Origin: Monodelphis domestica | Taxonomy: Eukaryota > Chordata > Mammalia > Didelphimorphia > Didelphidae | Direction: 5' to 3' | DNA: 64,000 nt | Assembly: GCF_027887165.1 (NCBI RefSeq) | Contig: NC_077234.1 | Span: 170,474,388-170,538,387, forward strand | Shown here: positions 57,799 through 64,000 of the stretch, piece after piece | Layout: the number at the start of each line of letters is the position of its first letter | Position numbering within the stretch: the stretch's first letter is position 1 | Notes under the pieces: model-generated | What the model was told of the DNA's origin: nothing | Databases searched by the model: none | The model's input: the letters and a program-made list of their open reading frames with translations, nothing else | Program-made: the position numbers and the translations under genes

Positions 57799-58229
57799 GG
57801 GGACTATAAAAACATGTAATGATTCTCCCCTTAGAATGGGAGAATGAGTACAGTTTGTCCTGATGGCCATATAGGTGACTGAAGTAAGTTATGTGGAGTG
57901 CCTAGAGCTTGGCCAGGTAGAAAAGATACCAGACTCATTCACTGCATTGTGGGCCATTACCAGTCATGCCTTTTGTCTTGATGATGATCTTTGATGACTG
58001 GAAGAGAGAATGAGGTTGTGGACTTTGTGCAACTCTGCCTCACTTAAACCCAATTCATGTGCATTTCATCACCCTTTAATGTCATCAGTCTTCTTCCAGA
58101 GGACAAAGCCTTGCCATCTTTGTTTTCTTTAGCATCATTTTACTATCTTGTATGTTTAGAGAATTTTTCTAAACCTTTACTTTCATGTAACCATGGAAAA
58201 ATATTCTAATTAATTACATTAATTAAAAA
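57799..58229. other. Unassigned DNA
   Basis: Nothing recognised. Confidence 0.35.
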
Positions 58230-58432
58230 AAAAACCTTTTCCTGGTGTCTTAGAATCAATACTGTTTATTGGTTCCAAGGCAGAAGAGTAGTAAGAGCTA
58301 GGCAATGACAGTTAAGTGACTTGCCCAGGGTGACACAGTTAGGAAGTGTCTTAGGCCCAATTTGAACCCAGAACCTCCATCTCTACATTGGCTCTCAATT
58401 CCCTGAGATACCTAGCTAACCTCTGTTTATAG
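58230..58432 (-). mobile_element. Opossum SINE1-type SINE, antisense
   Basis: T/A-rich start (minus-strand tail), TTGGTTCCAAGGCAGAAGAG, AAGTGACTTGCCCAGGGTG, TTTGAACCCAGAACCTCC and TGAGATACCTAGCTAACC are the reverse of the SINE at 54,332. Confidence 0.8.
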
Positions 58433-59855
58433 TTTTAAGGTGTTATCTCCACTGTAACTGATGTAGGTAACTAATCTTTTTCTGACTTTTTCTACTTTTT
58501 ATTTATTTCCCCATCTCAGATCTAGTCTTTTTTGCCAAGCATTTGTAAAGTTTTTCTTTCCTCTACTACTTCTTACTATTTTATGAGGCCACACGATTCA
58601 TGATATTTCCCAACAAAGACTTTAATATAATATTTTAACTTCAGAAAAATCATTTGACTCAACATCATATTTCTCTTAAATATTGATATTTGAGGGGTGA
58701 ACATGTCTAATTTAGTGAGAAGTCTGAATTGTAAAATATTTTATAGAAGAGTACTTTTGTTTATATCAAGTACATATGGTAATTTGCTCTAGGTTATCAA
58801 ATTATTGGCAGAAACACATCTTTGGGGATATATTTAAATTAGTATGTTATGGACCATATGACGACACTGGCATATTTGCACATGGGCCAGCAGCATGGTC
58901 ATGGATGCTACCCAAATGCATTTGAGAAGCTTATTTCAGAATATCAAAAATAATTCAGTTAATTAAAACAATACATAAGGCTAAATTCAAAACTATCAAC
59001 TACAAAGGCAATTGCTATTAAATATCTGTACTATTTTAAAATCAAAGACTGTTACTCTGCTATATTGTTATATTTAATATACTGTCAGATAAAATCATAA
59101 TACTACAGTGATCTTATGATTTTATCAAGGCTGGTGCTATTTCAATGATTCAGGTTCTCACCCATTCATGTCTGCCTATACTGTATAAAACATTTCCATG
59201 TATTACTGTAAACTTATCACAGGATAGTCAACCAAATACTAGCATTTCTGTCACATTTCTTGAAAAAATCAAGGACTTGGGCTTTTATTTTAAAGTGACT
59301 GTTTCTTCATTTTGTGAATAGCATGATATATTTGGAGAAATACATAAAATATTTTAAATTTAGTTTTTTCAAAGTCAATAATTGTTCTTTTAAACTTTAT
59401 TATTTTTTAAAAAAATCAATTTTAAATATATTTAAGCAGACCCTATTGATCAACTTCAAAACTGATTGATTTTCAAATGATCTGGTTTCTATGTATGCAC
59501 CAAATGTCAAAAGTATGTAGGTGATTTAATTAGCATAATATATATATTTTAATATTCTCACTATGTTTTATAGTAAAGTATTGGATTAGAACGTGCAAGA
59601 CCAATATCCGAGTCCAAACCCAGTAACCTATTACCTATGTGAATTCCAGAGTTGCTTAGCTTCTCTTGAATTCAGTTACTTTATTGAAGAAGTGAAGGGT
59701 TTGAATGAAAGGTTTTTATAATTCTAAGTTCAAATAATTAGCTATCTGACTATATCATTTTACCTTTTGCAGCTTTCTATCCTGAACTTTAAAATGAATG
59801 GAATTTATTAAATGTAATCTTTTAGGAAGACTTCTTTCAGCTTTAACATTCTATA
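58433..59855. other. Repeat-poor DNA with a perfect short hairpin
   Basis: GATAAAATCATAA (59,088-59,100) and its exact reverse complement (59,114-59,126) enclose a 13-base loop. 58,820-59,180 looks non-repetitive. No gene. Confidence 0.4.
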
Positions 59856-60150
59856 TTTCTAGAATTTCTGTTATTAGAAAGCTTCCTTGAAAACTCCCTT
59901 TGACTCTGATATACCCACTGTTTTACTACTATTAGAATTTATTCCCTGTGTCATGCATGCTATTTAATTATGTTATTTAATATCTTTCCCCCACTATTTT
60001 TTCCTGAATTCATTTTATACCTATTTTCGTATCTACTTTCAGTACTTCCCAAAATGAATGTAAGCTCTTTAAGGCAGGAATTGTTTTATTCTGTTGGTAT
60101 TTCCAGTACTCAGCACTTAATAAAAATTTGTTATTGAATGAATATTTTTA
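59856..60150 (+). mobile_element. L2 LINE 3' end
   Basis: GAATGTAAGCTCTTTAAGGC, AGGAATTGTTTTATTC, TTCCAGTACTCAGCACTTAA and TAAAAATTTGTTATTGAATG follow the L2 3' terminal consensus. Confidence 0.8.
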
Positions 60151-60261
60151 TGTTATTGTGGGTTTGTCTAATTAGGTCTTATGTATTTTTCATAGTTCTA
60201 CAAAGGAGATTGTAGTTTCTTGAAGTTGGGGGAATAGGGAGAGAATTTATTAAGATGAACA
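60151..60261. other. Short unassigned spacer
   Basis: Nothing recognised. Confidence 0.35.
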
Positions 60262-60425
60262 ATGGATAGCTTGATAGCACAGTGGATGAGTGTGCCAGGT
60301 CTGGAGTTGGCAGAATATCTTTCTGTGTGACCCTGGGTAAATTATTTAAACCTGATTGCCTAGTCCTTGTTGCTCTTCTGTTTTAGAATTGATACTAAAA
60401 CAGAAGTGAAGTGTTAAAAATAAAC
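60262..60425 (+). mobile_element. Diverged tRNA-derived SINE (SINE1-like)
   Basis: ATAGCTTGATAGCACAGTGGATGAG head, TGTGTGACCCTGGGTAAAT, CCTGATTGCCTAGTCCTTG and a short A-rich tail. Confidence 0.65.
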
Positions 60426-60427
60426 AG

Positions 60428-60650
60428 GCATATTACAAGCCAGGTAATGTGATAAGTGCTTTAAAAACATTATCTCATTAGAGACTAAACAATAACGCTG
60501 TGAAGTAGATGATATTCTTTCCCCCATTTTGTAGTTGATAAAACTGAGAGACATAAAGTTTAAGTGACTCACTGAGGGTCATTTCAGCTATTAATTTTCT
60601 AAGACCATATATGAATTCTGATCCTCCTGGCTATTCATGGTGCCATCTAC
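60428..60650 (-). mobile_element. MIR-type SINE, antisense
   Basis: TAAGTGCTTTAAAAACATTATCTCATT, CCCATTTTGTAGTTGATAAAACTGAGAG, AAGTGACTCACTGAGGGTC and TGGTGCCATCTACCC in antisense MIR order. Confidence 0.7.
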
Positions 60651-60839
60651 CCACATATAGGAAGTTAAGACTGAAAGATAGAATTAGGTCAATTGCCATC
60701 ATGTCATATGATCCACAATGCACTCATTTGAGTAGGCTCTCAAATATATCTTTGGCATTATTTTGATTTTCTAGTATAAGACGCTATATGCCATGACATT
60801 AAAGAATATTTCTATAAAAGAGTATAAAATTTACTTTTC

Positions 60840-60908
60840 TCTGTCTCCCTCCCTCCATGTCTCTTTTTCTTTCTCTATGTATCTCTATTACTCTCCCTTT
60901 CTTTCCAG
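60840..60908. repeat. CT-rich simple repeat
   Basis: CTCCCTCC and CTTTCTCT runs. Confidence 0.6.
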
Positions 60909-60969
60909 GATCAATACAAAATAACAGTATTTACATGTACATCACTATTCAAGTTTAATTGAAATGATA

Positions 60970-61145
60970 TACACTCTGGCATAGATTATACAAAGACTAT
61001 TATTCCATTCTGGATATCACTTTGCAGAGAAGATACTAATAAACTGAAGAAGAAACAGAGGAGGGCAATCAGAATAGAAAACAATATTACCATGATGCCA
61101 TATAATAATTGATTGAAAGAACTTGGCATGTTTAGGCAAATTCAA
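60970..61145 (+). mobile_element. CR1/L3-class LINE scrap
   Basis: Encodes a diverged NKLKKKQRRAIRI followed by MPYNN-LKELGMF, the C-terminal RT block (L..VQRRAT...MPYEERLKELGLF) of CR1/L3 elements. Very old. Confidence 0.55.
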
Positions 61146-61849
61146 GAACTACCAGCCTTGTACCAATCCATAAACAACACTGGGGTATTTGAAGGTTATT
61201 GCCCATTTGGGGATGATGGGACCCTAGCTAAAAGCAAGCTTTCTGTATTCACATTTTGGTGTGTCCCCAAACCATTTCTGTGACCTCATTAATATAAACA
61301 TCACTTCATATAGCCCTGCTTCTATGTAAACCACACACTCAAGCCAAACTGGCTTGGTTCCCAGAAATACCATGGACCTACCTCAAATTATCTTTCACAC
61401 TTGGAATGCCTATCTCACCTCTTAAACCTAATAAAATGTTACCTATGCTTAAAACCAGGTCAAATGCTACTTCTACCCTTCACACATCACAAGTTAAGCA
61501 ATGCTTATCTCAGTTTCTATAAGACGTTTTGTCTGTTCAACAATGTCTATTGACATAGAGGAAAGTGAAGCTAGCTGACCTTGATTCTACTAATAACTCA
61601 AGTCCTTCATATCTTTCTTGTTTAACCTTTCATTAAATTCATATAGTCTGAAAATGATTCACTGATCTTCAACTCTTGTGAGTTTTGTTATCTGTTCCTT
61701 ATTATTCACTCATGTCAAAACTAATTTAAAGAACTTCTCTTCTAAATGTTTAGATGCTGACATTTAGTAAATATTTTTAGTATTACTAGTATTTCATTAT
61801 TTATGTGTCCTGTGAAAGAGTAAATTGAAGAAAACCTGCAAAAAGAGGA
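61146..61849. other. Unassigned DNA with a possible L2 fragment
   Basis: TTGGAATGCCTATCTCACCTCTTAAACC and CAGGTCAAATGCTACTTCTACCC at 61,400-61,485 resemble the L2 3' UTR. Confidence 0.35.
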
Positions 61850-62340
61850 AATGGATGGAGGTTTGCAGAGCTGTTCATCAAGGAGCATTTCAAAGGAGAA
61901 TATGACCAGGAGGAGGAAGTTAAAAGAAACTCCCCAACTGCTGGAAAACCTCTCTTTCTTCTGGCCCCCGAAGGAGGAAGGACTGAGAAGATCTTTTCCT
62001 TGTTGGTTACTGATTTTCTCTCTACCTTATCAAGAAGTGACTCAAAGATCCTCAAATCTATTAGCCACATCCCTCATCCAAGACTCTATATAATTTTATT
62101 TCTCAATTTAGGATTATTTAAGATCAGGGAAACCCTAAACCCCCTCTCCTCTCCAATTTCCTTTTCCTTAAAATAAACCCTTGGTCCATAAACTTAAAGA
62201 GTGAGCTATCCATCAGATATATCAGGCAACTCACTCAGAACTGAATCCCAGTTTGTCACCAACTGAAGAAACTAACTGAAGTGGGAGGGAGAAGGGGGAA
62301 AGGATACAAAAGGAAGGAGGGAGGCAGATCTGATTCCTCA
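61850..62340 (+). mobile_element. LTR-like element, family D relative
   Basis: AAAATAAACCCTTGGTCC at 62,171 is a polyadenylation signal; ACTGAAGTGGGAGGGAGAAGG after it matches the block at 34,790. Edges uncertain. Opposed open stretches of 80-89 codons here are chance frames. Confidence 0.4.
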
Positions 62341-63179
62341 TTATCTCATTGAACTGTAGGTTTGCCAGCAATCTTACATTACCATAACCCATCTAAATAA
62401 ACAACCAACTAATATAGTCCTTAAAGGATAATGTAATTTCCCCACTAATTTATTTTAAGCATTTGACTTGTCTGAAGTCACAAATGCTACCTCCGATTTT
62501 TTTTTTATTCATCTGAAGTATAATAACTTCTGCTTCTAAAAAGAAAAGCAGAATGGTCAAGAAAAGTTGACCATTAGTCAACTTTGGTCAACAATGGTCA
62601 AGCAAAAGCATCAGTATGAAACTAGGTAAGAAGTCAATCCCAATGATTAGACACAGAACTAAAGATCAGAGTGAAGCAATATGGACATATGAATTATTTA
62701 GAAATCAGTTCCCAGAAATGGACCAAAGGATCAAGGCCACTCAAGAAATTTGGATGTTTGAAGCACAAAAGTCATGGAACAGAGAAGAGGATCTTCAAAG
62801 AGAAGAAAGGCTTGCCTCAGAAAGGAAGCCTTTTATTTGAAAGTTCCTATTGCAAAATAATGTAAATGACTTCTTGGAGAAAGACTGCTCAGGTTTTAGG
62901 AGTTCAAAGGAGTTATAACAAGTATATAATGGCTATACTATAGAGAAGCAGAGATCAACATATCTTAGCATAACTGGATGAGTGTCATCTAAGCTAACAA
63001 TAAATCTAAGTTGCCTGAAGTGGTTGGGGAAATTTTCTTGGAGAAGTGAGCTTGAGAACTGTAAAAATGTAGTTAGAACCGACATTTGAATAGAGAAAAT
63101 GAAGTAATATAATTCTATCAAAGAAACCATGTGAACCAGTATAATTAAATGAATGATGGAACTTATCAGATGATAAAGA
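62341..63179. other. Unassigned DNA
   Basis: Open stretches at 62,616-62,840 (74 codons, charged) are unsupported. Confidence 0.35.
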
Positions 63180-63460
63180 AATTTTTAACTTGGCTGAAGT
63201 TGAAGTTTTATTTTGGGAAGATTTTGTAAGAAGAAATTTGATTGGTATGGCAGGGAAAGATCATGGAAGGTATTGCATGCCAAGATAAAGTTGTATGTGG
63301 CGAGCATGGTTTTGCATCATGTGAGCAGTATTTTAGGCAAATTAACATAGCAAGTAATGCTCAGGATGATGAAGTAGGGGAGAAAACATACACATGGAAT
63401 TAGTACATGGATTTAAGCAGGTAGATATTATAATAATCCAGGTGCAGGGATAGCACACAC
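63180..63460 (+). repeat. Diverged copy of the old interspersed repeat
   Basis: GATCATGGAAGGTATTGCATGCCAAG and TATTATAATAATCCAGGTGCAGG parallel the blocks at 51,900-52,120. Confidence 0.35.
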
Positions 63461-64000
63461 CCCTACTTTATTATTTATTTGTAGAAAGGCTTGGGCAAAA
63501 GTCTCATAGAGTGGGAAGGCATGAATTAATTGTAATATCTGTCATTGAAGAGGTTCCCATATTGATAAAATCATAGATCCATCAAGATAACCAAAATATA
63601 AGTTGATAGAAGGCAGAAACTGAAAGTAAGAAAAGTTAGATGACTAATATGTTACTCCAGTCAAGATGGGGGAAAGGATGTTATCTGGGGAAGATATTCT
63701 GTATTTGGAGAGCTGAACCACATATGTGAGATATTTTGGAGGTAGAACTAAGAGTATGACTGTCAGGGATTTTCCAATCTGTGAGAATGTCTAGAATTTT
63801 TTCCTGAGAACATTGAAGATCTTGAACATCTATGTATACCACTGTCTGCTGACAAAATCCAGTATAACCACTCTTACCCATTCATAATATCATTATCGTT
63901 ATTATACTGCTTTTCCTTTGTTTATTTGAACTGAATTGCATCCTGTTTTCTTTGGGCAAGGACAGATTCTAGCATGACCCAGAAAAAATTCTAGTCTTCA
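63461..64000. other. Unassigned DNA to the window end
   Basis: Nothing recognised. Confidence 0.35.

Noticed and set aside
1-64000. CRISPR arrays, bacterial operons, tRNA or rRNA genes
   Set aside because: No regular spacer repeats or operon structure; tRNA-like segments are SINE heads; the DNA is plainly mammalian.

Overview
The window looks like intergenic or intronic DNA from a marsupial, most likely an American opossum such as Monodelphis domestica. The case rests on repeats: tRNA-derived SINEs of the opossum SINE1 type (54,332 and 58,230), a MAR1-type CORE-SINE with an RTE-like tail (24,346), several L1 families, older MIR, L2 and CR1/L3 debris, and many LTRs. The DNA is AT-rich. I find no functional host protein-coding gene, rRNA or tRNA. 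The only host-gene trace is a probable antisense processed pseudogene at 30.24-30.56 kb.

Layout. 1-1.34 kb: unassigned single-copy-looking DNA. 1.34-6.50 kb: an antisense L1, complete at both ends, flanked by an 11-bp target-site duplication (TSD), with most of its reverse transcriptase missing. 7.59-23.22 kb: a 15.6-kb class I (gamma-like) endogenous retrovirus cluster with four LTRs, two integrase remnants, two gag remnants, one protease remnant, a solo LTR and an L1 tail inside it. 23.6-25.3 kb: an old antisense L1 split by a MAR1 SINE. 25.3-28.8 kb: little recognisable apart from a pair of direct repeats. 28.83-30.06 kb: an L1 copy consisting of 5' UTR joined to 3' end plus an apparent 3' transduction, inside a perfect 13-bp TSD. 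30.24-30.56 kb: the processed pseudogene, cut by the next retrovirus. 30.56-37.96 kb: a second retrovirus of the same broad family (LTR, primer site, gag, protease, RT, RNase H), itself invaded by two LTRs. 37.96-40.08 kb: antisense L1 5' portion and a further LTR. 41-52.4 kb: old L1 3' end, solo LTRs (42,329; 45,040; 48,860; 50,635), MIR, L2 and an old mid-repetitive element. 52.4-64 kb: quieter DNA with SINEs, MIRs, L2, a CR1/L3 scrap, an antisense LTR with a lysine-type primer site, and long stretches with no recognised repeat.

The most interesting material is the retroviral family in the two large fossils. Its copies share a Gag that begins with hydrophobic segments and a coiled coil, a tRNA-Arg-like primer site, and an unusually long Asn/Lys/Ser/Thr-rich region between the zinc knuckle and the protease. 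A non-coding tail without a visible envelope gene lies between integrase and 3' LTR. All copies are broken many times over and are described only as fossils. Several solo LTRs could be bounded to the base by 4-bp target duplications, which gives a relative insertion order (old repeat, then LTR; retrovirus, then LTR).

All family names rest on reading the sequence by eye. No database search, alignment program or repeat library was used.
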